Numbered from the stretch's first letter, positions 1-12,759 are shown. The stretch: 64,000 bases of DNA from Gigaspora margarita (GCA_009809945.1 WTPW01000986.1:186001-250000); one strand, 5' to 3'. The notes: generated by a model not told the origin, from the letters alone. A program made the numbers and translations.

Positions 1-1525
1 ATTATAATATCAGTAATAGATCTGTAAGGTTTTAGCTATTTGATTCATCATATATGAAAATATCAGCGATCAGATATTTGTATACATTGATATCAATATA
101 ATAAATTAAACTTAAAATGTTAAGATCATGAGTGTAAATAGAAATTTTCATTATCCAGATATCCAGATGATCAAAGTGTGTATAATTATATAGATCCTCT
201 CAGATAAAGATTTTCTGGTTAATGACATAAAATTTTGATATATATTATGCCAAGTTTTACTCAAATGATTGACATGTGAGAGGATGTGTATTTATGTAGT
301 CTTTATTTATGAAGGATTTCATATAATATATATTAGATTGTAAACTAAGGGTGAGAGCAATCCATTATATACTTAATTATTTTTCATAATGTTTACACTA
401 AGATGGTAATGTCTATACTATTAATTATGACTCATATATGCTTTTCAGCAAGTAACATTTTATCAAGTTTATACAAGCACCAGTATACACAAATACAAGT
501 TATGTGGCAACATAATGAACTAAACAAATAAGGAAGAGATATGTAACACTATTATTTGTTAGAATATAAATATCAGATAGCTGATATTTTCATATATATA
601 ATATATATTTATATAATTTTTAATAAATTGAAATAGTAATAGATTATTATATAATACAATACAATATGTATTTTATATTGTACTTTCTGTTTAATGGGAT
701 CACTGACATATAATCTTGATGCTTTCTTGAACCAATAGTAAATGTTCTTGCTATAAATCTTCCCAATATGTTATGTACCAGAATTATACAATCACGATCT
801 ATATTGTAAAATCATTATGCCATAATTCCATGTTACAAAGCTTGTCATCTTTTTTGCTGATGCTAAGATGACACCTTAAATTCTCATTTTGTATTTTTTT
901 ATACCAACAAACATAGGCAAGGCTGTGCTTTGTTGATACATAAAATGGTATTTATAAAGATCAACTACTTCTCTTTTGTAGATTTGATATGCAAGTCAAA
1001 AGCATCATTTTACAAGATAACTAGCAGAAAGTAGTGCTCTTGTATGAGAAATTTTAAAGAGTCTCTATTGGTAAAACAACCTCTGGTAAAACAATAGTGA
1101 ACAACAAAAAAAATGAGTTTCTAAATGCACTTTCTTTTAAGTTTGATACAAGTGATGTCTTTTGCTGAGATGTTTTGGTTAAAATGTGAAACAAATTTCT
1201 TTCTAGAATGTTCTGCTAGGTGCTAGGTTCTCTATATTATTATTAGAGTTTTTACTCATATTACATATCATGCATAAATAGATTTAGAGTAAAACCTTAT
1301 TTGTTTATTAGTATTATATAATTTTTACAAGCTAGTACAAATTTTAATTGTACACTTTTCAAGTATATAATTTAAATTAAATTTTAATTTATTATCATTC
1401 ATTAAATTTAATTCCGATCGCCATAGGATGTTGGATAACGCTGTTATTGAATGCTCCGCACCAATAACTACAGTTATCTGATTCTTCAGTTCAACAACTA
1501 CATATAGTTCTAACATTCTTTAATA
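1..1525. other. AT-rich spacer, no gene seen
   Basis: I see no conserved coding segment, RNA gene or clear transposon end in this stretch. The part next to the ligase stop codon is probably its 3' UTR. A short minus-strand reading frame at 1325-1516 has no recognisable motif and I do not call it. Confidence 0.5.
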
Positions 1526-4035
1526 TCATTCATTAATATCATTCTTTAATTTCTCCTTTAATAACCTTCTTAGAATTTTACCCAACGCATTTTTTGGAAT
1601 TCTATCAATAAACAATACACCACCTCTTAATTTTTTATATGGTGCGACCTTTTCATCAACAAAAGATTGAATCTCTTCTGCTAAAACTTGAGATTGCATA
1701 TACCCATTTTTAATTGTGATATATGCTGTAGGAATTTCGGTTGCTACTTTTTCAGAAGAATATCCTATTACTGCTGCATCTAATACAGCTTCATGTGTAA
1801 GCAATATCGATTCCAGTTCAGAAGGTGACACATAAAAATCCTGCAAATTTTACTTTGGTTTTAGTCATATATAAAGACATAATAATACGCAATAATAATT
1901 ATTCTTATAATAGTACTTGATATTTTATTATCTCTTTTTTTCGATCAACAATAAAGTAATTCCCTTTTAAAAATAAAAAAAATTATAAACATGTAAATAT
2001 ATCAATATAAATTTTATACATTCATAAAAAATATACCTTGTTCATCAACAGATACAATATCTCCTGTGTTAAAAAATCTGGTTTTGTCGAAAACAACATC
2101 TGTAGCTTCTTTATTATTAAGATAACCCTATTTAAATATAAGATTTTAGTATAAGTAGCATAATGATTTTAGTATAATAGTTATACTACGTACCTTCATA
2201 ACATTTGGACCGTGAATCCACAATTCTCCGGGTTCATTATATTCCAATTCTAAAATTTAAAATTATAATTTTTATTCCCTAAATTAAGAATAAATATATA
2301 AAAATATAGTTACCACGGCCATCGTCTGATAATATTTTAGCTTTCATATTTGGATAAAGAATCCCAACCGAACCTATTAAAAATAGTTACTTTAGTAATC
2401 ATCACTGTTATACCATAGCACACCACTTAATGATATGATACCTGGAACTGTTGCATTAGGACATTGTAGTACTATACCCGCTTCAGTAAGACCTTTATTA
2501 TGCCACATAAATAATAGATAGTAATTCACCATATAATGGAAGGAAAAAATTATGGCCATAATAGGATCGTCCAAAAAGACCTAACTATTAAACTTCTTAC
2601 CATAAATTTGCAAAATTGGAATTTTAAACATTTCATAAAATTTTCTTTCCAATTTAGCATTTAACGGAGCTGCGCCACATATAATCGCATCTACACTTGA
2701 TAAATCAAATTGCTGAGCCATGGGTCAATGATAAGATTAAGTATAATTGGTGGAACAGTATAAATATGATTAATTTTATATTTTTGAATTGATTCACAAA
2801 TCGTTTTAACACTGAAGTTTGAATGAATGATTGTAGTAACACCCTATAGTATTAATGCATAAATCTTAATTTAAATTGACGATATAATGATCAAATAGTA
2901 ATAAGTATAGAATAACAAACATGAATTAAGGTCGCTTGAATAATACGAGCTAATCCAAAGCTGTGGCAATGTCCCTACATTTTTAAAGTAAAAATTACTT
3001 TATTATCTAAAACTTGAAAACACCTTAAAAGAATTTTTTAAATGACCTACTAAAACAGCCATAGTTTTACTGTGTGATCCAAGCTTGCATTCTACATTAA
3101 TTGCCTGAGCCGATCTAACAATCGCGCTTGTGTGAGTAATTTCGACACCTTTTTGTGTTCCGGTTGTTCCAGAACTGTAAACCAAATAAGCAGCCGTTGA
3201 TTTTACTTCTTCAGGGGTATAATGAATTGGTTCAATTTCACGATTATTTATTAAGACAGAGCGATAAGGTTTATATCCCTTTATTTCTTTATCACCAAAT
3301 AATAATACTCTGGATGTGGGAATTTCCGCATTGATTAAAGCTTCAATAGCGACTTCAAGAATTTCTGGGTGCACGATCAGAACCGATGCACCTGAGTCGG
3401 TTAGTTGATAAGATAAATCAGTCGCTTCATATTTTGGATTAACTGTCGTTACTTTGCCTCCTGTAGATGACAGTATGTGAATTAGAGTTGAAAACATTAA
3501 TGATATTGTATTATTAATTGTCGTGGCTGAAGCTGAAAATGACTGAAGCTGGAAATTAAAAAAAAAGCTAAGAAAATGCATCTAAAAATTTTTGAAAATT
3601 TCATGTTAAAAATAATTAAACCTTCTAGCATCAGCCGTTTTTAACTTCAGCCACGACATTAATTTATATGAAATTATATAATACCAGCCGCAATTGTTCC
3701 CAAGACTGCGATAGGATAATCAACCTTGACAAAATAATTATCGAAATAATTACAATGAAATAATGACTTGTTTAACTAAAAAAAAATATTCAAGAGCACC
3801 TTATTAGGTGAAAACATTGCCAAAACATCCCCACAATTAAATTCTAACTTATCTTGCAATCCTGCAGCAAACCTTTTCGATTCATGTTTAAATTCGCCAA
3901 AAGTGTAACCTTTACCAGTAACCCCGTCCACGTAAATAACCTTATCGTCTGGAATTTTGTTTGGGTTACTAGTCAAATATTGATAAATTCCGACTTGAGG
4001 GATTTTATATCTGGATATTTAGACTTAAAGATCAT
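1526..4035 (-). CDS. Acyl-CoA synthetase / 4-coumarate-CoA ligase-like enzyme (ANL superfamily), 11 exons
   Basis: Members of this family adenylate a carboxylic acid and pass it to CoA; the acid used here cannot be told from sequence. Exons read on the minus strand: 3800-4035, 3685-3724, 3051-3460, 2921-2974, 2601-2843, 2424-2492, 2314-2373, 2194-2249, 2037-2127, 1917-1963 and 1526-1840. The introns are GT-AG and splice phases agree at every junction. The joined product is about 540 residues, the usual family length. Visible motifs are the AMP-binding loop SSGTTGTQKG near residue 190, YGLTEAG near 330, YFIVDRKKEIIKY near 422-435, and NALGK with the catalytic Lys near 524. The start ATG at 4033-4035 opens MIFKSKYPDI, typical of the family. 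No PTS1 peroxisomal signal is seen (C-terminus NDINE). Two 1-bp frame breaks, near 4010 (AAAA run) and near 2722 (CCC run), could be sequencing errors or real decay. Confidence 0.87.
3519..3658. mobile_element. 140-bp MITE in intron 2 of the CoA ligase gene (GTCGTGGCTGAAG family)
   Basis: The ends are inverted copies: TGTCGTGGCTGAAG on the left, and its complement CTTCAGCCACGACA on the right. TTAAT flanks both sides (3514-3518 and 3659-3663), a likely TSD. The interior segment ctaaaaatttttgaaa recurs in a degenerate copy near 7565-7775, and the related ends TGTCACGGCTGATGCTGAAG bound the element at 61464-61660. It lies wholly inside the intron, so splicing need not be affected. Confidence 0.7.
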
Positions 4036-4234
4036 TGTTTTTATAATCGGTTGAATGTTAAATTCATGTCATTGTAGGTGAAAATGGAATTTATGTGGAT
4101 TCGGAATTTTATATAAAATCATCACATTCTACTATGATGGTCAAAATGATTTTGTAAGTAATAATAATGACCTCATAGGAAGACATTCACTGAGCAGAAA
4201 CCTAACTTCCTTAATCGCAGTAACTGTGTAGTAA

Positions 4235-5051
4235 CTAGGGTTGTAAACTTACAGTAAGTTTTAATTTTTTAATGTAAGGTAAGTTATAGTCATGTAACTT
4301 ACATGTAAGTATGTAAGTTAAAATAATATATATTATTATTATATAAATATATTTAAGTATACCATGTAAGTTATAATTATATTAAATATATTTTAATCAA
4401 ACTAAATTTTATTATACTCCAAATATTTTGTATATTACATATGTTATATTAACTATATTAATAAAAAGAATAAGCTTTTAATGTTTAATTTTAAACTAAT
4501 CTTTTTCATTTTTCATTAATTTCTTAATATGGTTTAATACAATTTTCTGACTCATAAAATCTTTATCAAATATTAGAAACTTTTATTTGGCAAAGGAAAA
4601 TCATCCAAGCAATTCATATAACCTATATTTTAAATATTAGATAATTCATAATTTTTACACAATTATACTGTTGAAAATAACCTAGGAATAAAAGCTTATT
4701 TACTAAAAATTTTTATAATTTGTGCAAAGAAATACAAAATACCTTGCATTTTTTCTGCTTATTTTTTTTTAGTAAAAAAATAAACAAAACGAGCAAAAAT
4801 GAAATCAAAAGTATTTTAATTCACCTACTAAAATATATATATATATTTATCCAATACATTATCAAAAAGTGAAATATATATTTTTATTGCATTATATATT
4901 TATTGTAATATTTATTATATCAATATATTTTCAATTTGATTAGATTATTTTTATAACTTACAAACTTACCATACATCATAAATTTTGGATGTAACTTACA
5001 TGTAACTTACATGTAAGGTAAGTATGTAAGTTACAACCCTTACAACCCTAG
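4235..5051. mobile_element. 817-bp TIR element rich in TACATGTAAG palindromes
   Basis: Begins CTAGGGTTGTAA and ends in the inverted TTACAACCCTAG. Flanks are identical TAGTAA (4229-4234 and 5052-5057), a 6-bp TSD. Both subterminal regions hold repeated GTAACTTACATGTAAG motifs in opposite orientation. No coding potential. Superfamily not assigned. Confidence 0.75.
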
Positions 5052-5057
5052 TAGTAA

Positions 5058-5846
5058 CTATATATGAGTACCGCCAAAGAAAAACCAGACCTCGCTAATT
5101 ATAGTTAATTATTTGTGATACATAATTAAAATAAGCGCCGCAAAAGAAAACCAGGTTCGGACTTTCAAATATTTTTTGTATCGGTATATCTCGGATTAAT
5201 GATTCTATTTTCGCACTGACGAAATGGTTTCGTCTATGGTTTCGTCTGACGAAACCTTGACGATTGACGAAACTACAGACGATTGACGAATCTCTTGACG
5301 AAATTAATTTGACCAATAAAATATTAAATTGTAGCTGTCCATCTTTCAACAAGCTACTCTATAACACATCCGGATATTCTGAATTTTTATCAAATTTCCG
5401 TTATTTCTTATAAAGTTTGTCGGTTTCTTCGTCAGACCGATCGGATATCTCCGGGTGAGTAATATAAATCATCGGATAATTTCGGATAAAGATGTCAAAA
5501 AACAAAAAAAATAGATATGATGATGAACAAAAAATTAAATTCGCATGGACTAATTAATTTCCGTTAACTAGCTTTCAATAACATCTGAAGGATAAATCAC
5601 TTTTTTTAAAAAAATTTTTTATATAAAATTTATGTTTCATCATGTGTTTCGTTATTCGTCACGAGTTTCGTCATTCATCTTCGTCATTCGTCAAATTGAA
5701 GTTGACTGACGAAATGGTTTGTCATTAGACGAAACTATTTCGTCATTCGTCAGGCATCATTATCTCGGATCAGGGCTGAATCTTGCTAATGATATATAAT
5801 TAACTATAATTGACCAGGTCTGGTTTTCCTTGGAACTCGTATATAG
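5058..5846. mobile_element. About 790-bp TIR element with internal GACGAAA repeats
   Basis: The left end (TATATATGAGTACC then AAAGAAAAACCAGACC) matches the reverse complement of the right end (TATATACGAGTTCC then AAGGAAAACCAGACC). The interior has many GACGAAA / TTTCGTC motifs (5215-5305, 5640-5760). It abuts the TSD of the preceding element directly. I found no convincing TSD of its own. Confidence 0.6.
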
Positions 5847-6227
5847 CAATACCAGAAATGTAGTCATGCTTGCATAACGGAGTCAGCAAAATCTTGCATT
5901 TGATTGGGCGTATGTTTTCAAGGCTGTGCTAGTGTAACATACTGTTATTTGTACTTATGAACATACCGGATTTGATATTCAACATGTACTGTACATACGT
6001 TGAAAACGTGTAGACTAATCGGGATAAGTCAAACTAAACGGAGGACTACTAGAGCTAACACTTCTACTCTAATTTCGAAGGTTATAACGGATCTCTTCCC
6101 TTTCTGGAGCTAAAAAGCTGCCTTTCTGTGAAGACAAAAGACATCGTATTTATGGTTTTTACATTGTTACGGCACACATTATTTCAACCAATTCGCTAAT
6201 GCTACGAAAAAGAAATAATTACATCAT
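5847..6227. other. Spacer, nothing recognised
   Basis: No conserved reading frame, RNA gene or paired inverted ends were seen here. Confidence 0.4.
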
Positions 6228-6366
6228 AAAGTACAAAAAGTACAGGAAGTACAGTACAAAAAGTACAGAAAGCATAGTTCGAACAGTATAGAAAGTACAG
6301 CACGAAAGGTACAGAAATTATAGAAAGTACAGTACGTAAGGTACATAAGGTACAGTTTAAAAGGTG
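6228..6366. repeat. Degenerate tandem repeat of (A)AGTACAG
   Basis: Roughly 140 bp of repeated AAGTACAG-like units with 1-2 bp variants. The minus-strand frame through it is only repeat-encoded C/T/L/V-rich sequence and is not a gene. Confidence 0.7.
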
Positions 6367-6604
6367 CAAGAAGTTCGAAAAGTTCCGATTAAGTTTCGAT
6401 ATGAGCCACCGCAGCTTTCCATTCAATACGTAAATGCACCGATCCACAATTAAATATTGTCACAAACCTTACAGTGGCTTGAGTCCGAATTTATCACTCA
6501 AAGCTTGTCGTTCCTGATTTGTAAAAAATTACATTAAAATCGGATGGAACTGACCATTACCTGTTTTATATAGCATATGATTTACCCCATTTTAGTAATA
6601 TTAG

Positions 6605-6815
6605 CCTTACACATCGACGTGTTAACACACTCATGTGTAAAGGGTAGCATTTTACATTCGTAAGCTTCTCCTTACCGGTAGGCTTATATAATCTACCTCT
6701 AAATTAACACTTGAATGTGTTAACGTATATACCTAATCTTACGTTTATATGTGTTAACACCTACATATGTTAACACCTATATGTGTAACACCTAAGTGTG
6801 TTGACGTCCAATGTA
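6605..6815. repeat. Degenerate palindromic repeat TGTTAACACCTATATG
   Basis: At least six spaced variants of TGTTAACAC / GTGTTAAC, alternating with ACATATG/ATGTGT. Probably the arm of an old foldback element. From here to 7216 I see no gene. Confidence 0.55.
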
Positions 6816-7216
6816 TTATAATTCTCCAAATGTATATAAGTCGTTTTTTCCTCTGAATAAAGTTAGAGATTTCCTTCGGGTTTATCCTATAATAATAAAA
6901 GAAGTAAGCCATTGTGGTGCTGAAGAGACCTTTATTCGTGTATAAAATTTAATCGAATACTTATCTCTTTTTACCGTTACCTGTCAAATCGTGATCACAT
7001 GATTCGTTATCGTCAGACCAAACTCACGAAACCCCTGATTCCCATTCCTTACTGTAATATCTAAACTTAATCTTTTCGCTCGTAACTAAACACATAAACT
7101 CTCCCATCTTAGTAGTTACAATATGCATTCGATCTACTAATAACGAAAATTTTATCTCCAGCTATAATTTTACACCTTCACAATGTATGTACAGTATGTA
7201 TGCACGAACGGATTAC
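6816..7216. other. Spacer, nothing recognised
   Basis: No gene or clear element. GACGAAAC-like words near 7010-7040 resemble those in the 5058-5846 element. Confidence 0.4.
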
Positions 7217-7990
7217 GGTATGATTCCCCAAAAGCTAGTACCCCGCCAGCTAATTTTCCTGACACTATATCCCCGACAGAATGTTTCATCTGCAGCACTT
7301 TTTGTTGACAGAATATTTCCTCAACATACCATGCTTTCTACAGCTTCTTTTACTGACATCTCATATTTTTGACAAGACATTTCTCTCACATGACATATTT
7401 CTAATTTGACTTTTCTCTGACACTAAGTTTTATTGAATGCACTTTTTCCAACAGCCCATTTTACTGACAGTTTTTTGTTCACTTTTTATTCACATGAATT
7501 CAATATGACAAAATAAGCTATTTATTTAATTTCTCATTCACATTATAGTCTATGGAATAATAATAAGTTTTGCAGCTAAAACTGGAAATTAGGGGCCTTG
7601 ATTTAAAATATATAACCTACCAAAATCCATTTATACTCTTTTATTATTAAAACCAACGCTAAACCCTAACCTAACCCTAAAAAACCCCTAACAAAAGACT
7701 CTAAAAATTTTTGAAATTTTCATATTAAAATAATTAAAATTTCAGCTTCAGCTATTTCTATAACAATAAGTGCTAACTTACTAATTTACTTGTTTTTGTA
7801 TTAAATATAATGATTATTTTAAATGAAATTTCTAATCGGAAAATAATCTTATCTATTATCAGAAAAAAGATATTGAAAATATGTCATGTTGGAAAAATAT
7901 TCTTTTTGAAATACATCATGTTAGTAAAAATGTCTTTCAAAAATATGTCTTGTCAAGGAAAGGGGATGTCAAAAACATGTCATGTTAGGA
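7217..7990. mobile_element. TGACA-array long-TIR element, copy 1 (right end truncated)
   Basis: The left arm opens GGTATGATTCCCC and carries repeated (T)GACA words spaced about 15-30 bp (for example CCTGACACTATATCCCCGAC, TTTTTGTTGACAGAATATTT). The right arm (about 7800-7990) is the same sequence inverted and stops where copy 2 begins. A degenerate GTCGTGGCTGAAG-type MITE with a CCCTAA tract sits in the middle (about 7565-7775). Confidence 0.7.
7565..7775. mobile_element. Degenerate nested MITE carrying CCCTAA tracts
   Basis: Internal words ctaaaaatttttgaaatttt and attaaaataattaaa match the MITE at 3519-3658. The right end TTTCAGCTTCAGC resembles its CTTCAGCC end. The centre holds aaccctaacctaaccctaa, a telomere-like tract. 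Ends are decayed and no TSD is claimed. Confidence 0.5.
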
Positions 7991-7994
7991 TTAT

Positions 7995-9753
7995 GGTATG
8001 ATTCCCCAAAAGTTATTTACCTGCCAGCTCATTTTCTCGACACTATATCCCCAACAGAATGTTTCACCTAAAGCACTTTTTGTTGACAGAATATTTCTTC
8101 GACATACCATATTTTCTACAGCTTCTTTTACTAACATCTCATATTTTCAACAAGACATTTCTCTGACATGACATATTTCTAATTTGACTTTTCTCCGATA
8201 CTGCATTTTATTGAATGCACTTTTTCTGACAACCCATTTTACTGACAGCTTTTTGTCCACTTTTTATTTAATTTCTTATTCAAATGAATTCAATATGTCA
8301 GTATATGCTCTTTATTTAGTCTATGCGTATAATAATAAGTACCAACTTACTCATTTAATTTTTTTGCATTAAATATAATGATTATTTATTGTACGGGCTT
8401 ATGTAACACCTATGCTTTTTCACACATAACTATAATTTGTTAAATGAAATATTTTAAAATAAGCTTTTCATTATTTTTTTTATCTATATTAATTTAGTAT
8501 GTGAATAACTAAATAGTTGTATTATTCATCAGTCATTTAATTTTTTCACATAACTTAATAAGAATGATAGTTTCATCAAAAATTCCAATCAAGTTCTGAT
8601 CTACATAAAGACAAAAGGTATTGCACACATATGACACATTGATTGAACTTTATTACCTTATTTTTTATTGATAATATGCAGTGTACATCAATGCAATTAA
8701 TGTATAAACTGGGAATTCAACTATAATTGCGCCAGGTATCACTATTATCAGTTGAATTTTTGATGTGTGGAATGAGCTGGTTATCTCCTGTACTGCAAGT
8801 AGCAGGCCAGCTATGATATGAAATTTTATGTTGCCACAAAATGGCAGGATTCTAAATGTGCAAGAGGTATGGGTGTAAATATTGGCTTCTGTGGATAGTC
8901 ACTGCTAACTTGCTCTGGTCATTGTGCTTCTCACAATGAAACCATAGTTAGCAATTCCATGAATGGTCAAAATAGGCAATTAATTGAGATTTCAAATAAA
9001 CTTTAACAACTATTAAACTTATCTGATTTTTACATGCCCATTCACATGCTATTAGCCTATCTGTTTATTCAATTGAGATTAATAGCTATCAGGTGGTGTG
9101 TCCCTGCTTGGCAATCTTTTTGATCTGCTGACTTTGTCAACTTGAAATAATAAAGACAGAGACAAATATTGGTAAGTACACAAAAAAAATAAACAAAATT
9201 TCACAAAATTGTGATACCATGCAATTACTATAGTGTAACTAAAAAAGCTAGTAATGTTGTAATTTATAAAAGGTATATACATATGTATATATGTATGCTA
9301 TAATAGTAAAAAATAATGCCAAGCTTATAAACATCAAATATGAGTCACATTGATACAATCAACACATTAACACTAGCTAAAATACTACTCTAACCTGAAT
9401 TTCAGCAAATTTTATGTTTCTTAAAATATCTAATGTTATATATAAAATTAAGTAAGATTTCTTGTTGGGAAACTTCTTGTCGAGGAAATTTCTAATTAGG
9501 AAAAGATTCTGTTGGAAAAAGAGATATCAGAAATATGTTATGTCAGAAAAATATTCTTTCTGCAATACATCATGTTAGTAAAATGTTCTTTTGAAAATAT
9601 GTTCTGTCAAGAAAAGGGGATGTCGAAAACATGTTATGTCGAGAAAATATTCTGTCAACAAAAAGTGCTGTAGGTGAAACATTCTGTCAGGGATATAGTA
9701 TCAAAAAAACAAGATGCCAGGAAACTAACTTTCAGGGAATCAAGCAATAACCC
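7995..9753. mobile_element. TGACA-array long-TIR element, copy 2, with about 1 kb of unknown interior
   Basis: The left arm 7995-8390 begins GGTATGATTCCCC. The right arm about 9450-9753 is the inverted sequence, ending in CAAGCAATAACCC. Both arms are dense in GACA/TGTC. The interior 8390-9450 has no recognisable coding sequence and separates arms that are nearly contiguous in copy 4 (31627-32335), so it may be a later insertion. Confidence 0.65.
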
Positions 9754-9812
9754 ATGTTAGAGATATTTGTTAAGAAACTATACTATAGATAAAACATTCT
9801 GTCAGGATAACA

Positions 9813-10448
9813 AAGCAAATTTGCCTGTGTATTTTAAAAATTTTAATAAAATTATAATAAAATTTTAAATATTGATTTTAGCTATACCTTTTCTAAGTAA
9901 AAAATATTCTTTGAGTTTTGTTTTAGTAACTTTGTTATAAAAATTTTTTAAAATTATTAGAAAACTTTAGTATAATTAAAGTTTAAAGTTCTTGTATTAG
10001 CATTTTTACTATTAAAATTTTCTTTAGATTTTCTTAAATTTTATATGTTCCCGTCTATAAAAAAAACTATTACTTCTAATACAAGTCTTGATTTTTACAA
10101 ATAAATCATTAAAGTTGCAATAATAAAAGTTATCATCCTTTATATAAACTACAATATTGTCTTAAGAACTATAGCTTTAAAACTAGAACTAAATAAGATT
10201 ACAGAAAAATTGTGATAAAATTTTTTTAAAAAATTTTTTCTTAAAGATATCTATTTTTAGCTTATATACAACTTAAAATTTTTTTCTTACAATATAAAAA
10301 CTAATTTTGCAAAAAAGTAATCCTTATTTTTAAATATAATTGTACAAAGTTTTATTTAATTATCTTGATATTTAAAAAAAGTAAATCAGAGCAAAAAAAG
10401 TGCAAAAACGCAGGCAAATTTGCCTGTGTCCTACTACAATCTAAGGGA
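9813..10448. mobile_element. About 640-bp TIR element with terminal hairpin AGGCAAATTTGCCT, copy A
   Basis: Close to each end lies the perfect palindrome GCAAATTTGC within AGGCAAATTTGCCTGTGT (about 9814-9830 and 10411-10429). The right end reads ATCTAAGGGA followed by TA, matching copy B (46628-47283). The interiors of A and B share words such as ttgcaataataaaagtt and aaactacaatat. The left end is decayed or truncated. Non-coding. Confidence 0.65.
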
Positions 10449-11011
10449 TATAATGTTTGGTATAAAATAATGTATTATAATAATACAATATACATATATT
10501 TCAATTTACCCAATCAAATCCAGAATAAAAGACCAATTAATATTTAGATTTTTGTCAATCAAAACTATGAATTATTTTAGTATATTTTACAAGAAGTAGA
10601 ATTTACATATTCAAAAGCAGATTTACATATTTTATATAATCAAAAACAGGGTTTACATATTTTAAATTATCAATACAAATTTTATCTAATTTAGGCAATT
10701 AATGCAGGTTTTACTAGCAGGCATTGTGGGTTTTATCCTGTCATAAATTTTTTATAATCTTGTGCAAAATTGATTAATTTGAATTTAGCTAACCATGATT
10801 CCAATATACTTCAATATATTCCAACCTCGAATTTGAAGACCCTTCTGTATAAGTTTAAATTATCTGTTGAACAAAATCATTAGAGGAGTGACAAAAATCA
10901 GATGATTTTTTAGAGGATAAAAAAATTGAAATTATATATAAGGAACCTGATCAAATCTATATTAAGAGAGGAAGAAGGTAAGTAGTCCTCTAATAAAACA
11001 TAATCAACTGA
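10449..11011. other. Spacer, nothing recognised
   Basis: AT-rich sequence with no conserved reading frame or paired ends. A few short dispersed words such as tttacatatt recur at 10600-10660. Confidence 0.4.
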
Positions 11012-11019
11012 ATAATGAT

Positions 11020-12751
11020 TAGTGATGTGTGAATGCAGGTTTTTTTGCCTTTGCATTGCATAATGCAGCATTATGCAGCATGATGCATTATGCAGTCCTG
11101 AATCTTTATATAATATAATTACTTTATTGGTTTTTAATTAAGAATAATACTAATATATATAATAGTAGTATATAACTAATTAGCACACTTTCCAATTGCT
11201 AAAATCAGCAAAGACTAGTCATTAGAAAGTTTGAAAGTAGTTAAGATAGGTTGTATTACTAATGCAGTAGCTTACTGTATATATTAAATTATTCTATCAT
11301 AACTTATTGTAAAAAATTTGTTACAAAAAATTACAAACAACTATGATGATACACATATGTAGTTGAAGTTGTATTGGAATATAGTTATAAATTCTATCAT
11401 AATTTATTATGAAAATTTTGCTATAAACTTGCTATCATAATATCTATTTTGCATTGGAATTATAGTTGCAAATTCTACAATATTATTATTTACTGTAAAC
11501 AAGTTTTGCTATAAAAAATAATGACAGTTGTGGTGCATATTATACAATTAAAATTGAATTAATTTTTGTATTAAAATTATTACCATAAAATCTCAAAATA
11601 ACATACAGGGGGGTCATCTAAAGCGGGGGCAAATTCACGTGATCACAGCCAATCAAATTACAGAATTTTGATGATCGCTGGCGAATAAAACAAGAAACAA
11701 AAATGAAAAACCTAAAAAATATAAAAAACGGCAGTCTAAACCTACCTCAGGTAGGTTAAGCAAAAATATCGGGAAGGCAATTTTGCTTATATATAATATC
11801 TAAAACTCAACCTAACCCCAAGATAAGATGACCCTAGCCCTAAAGTTAATCGAGAAAATTATTAAGAAATATGAGTTGTCCCCACTTTAGATGTCCCCCA
11901 TACAGGGGTGAAATTACAATTTTCAGCCTAAATTAAGCTTAATTCAGGCCAAGATTCAAAATAATGCCTATGCCCACTATTTTGAAATTTTATAGTATTA
12001 TATCTGTTATAAAAAATTTGGTTTCAAACCTATATTTTGCTAATTATAGCATATTTAAGATTAACTTGTATCAGAATTGAATTGATTTTTATATGGTTAA
12101 GTTTGAGTTAATTCAGTTATTGTAATTTTTATTGTAAGCTATTGTAAATAATTTTTATTGAAATTATATAGTAATTTGGTTACTATGTATATTAAGTTAA
12201 TTGTATTGAAATTATTGTATTATAGAATCAAAATAATTAATATAAATAAAATTCTTATTGTGAGATATCATAAAAATATTTTATTATTTGGGCAATTATA
12301 GTATAGTTGTTTTGCATTGAAGTTATTTTGATTTTTATGCAATTAAGGTAAATAAGCTCACATTGAAATTATAATTTTTATAGATGTAAAAAATTTGTTA
12401 TAGAACTTACTTGTATTCTAGCAAGTTGGTATGTGGTCAAGTTGAGTTAGTTCATATCAAATTATTTTCAATTTTATTATGAGTTTTTGTTAAAGTTATT
12501 ATTTCTGTTAATATATAGCATGTAGTTCATTAATGTATGTTTTTAATGCTAACTGTATTTAAATGTATAATTTATAAGTTCTAATTTAAAAAAAATATTG
12601 TTAGAATAAAAGCAAATTACATAATTTTAATCAGATCAAAATTATATAATAACCTCTATGTGCATTTTTAAATTTTACAAGTCTTGCATTGCATTATGCA
12701 ACATTATGTATTGCATAATGCAGCATGCATAATGCGTAAAGCACATCTCTA
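11020..12751. mobile_element. 1.73-kb hAT-type non-autonomous element with GCATTATGC-rich ends
   Basis: Begins TAGTGATGTG and ends CACATCTCTA. It is flanked by a perfect 8-bp TSD, ATAATGAT (11012-11019 and 12752-12759). Both subterminal regions are packed with GCATAATGC / GCATTATGC. An 8-bp TSD and TAGNGATG ends are characteristic of hAT elements. No transposase is visible inside. A second MITE is nested at 11609-11899. Confidence 0.82.
11609..11899. mobile_element. 291-bp MITE, GGGGGTCATCTAAAGC ends, 6-bp TSD
   Basis: The left end GGGGGTCATCTAAAG matches the inverted right end CTTTAGATGTCCCCC. TSD ATACAG lies at 11603-11608 and 11900-11905. The ends resemble those of the larger element at 26681-27792 (GGAGGTCAGCTAAAGC, also 6-bp TSD), so they probably form one family. 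Confidence 0.82.
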
Positions 12752-12759
12752 ATAATGAT

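Noticed and set aside
3003..3581. A 192-residue ligase exon starting MHFLSFFFN
   Set aside because: The first about 40 residues are intron and MITE sequence; the acceptor is at 3461-3462 and the exon is 3051-3460.
6202..6447. Cysteine/leucine-rich minus-strand frame
   Set aside because: Encoded by the AAGTACAG tandem repeat; composition artefact.
7670..7690. A chromosome end or internal telomere scar at CCCTAA tracts
   Set aside because: The tracts are only 2-4 units long and lie inside TIR elements in several places, so they mark element interiors, not a fusion point or terminus.
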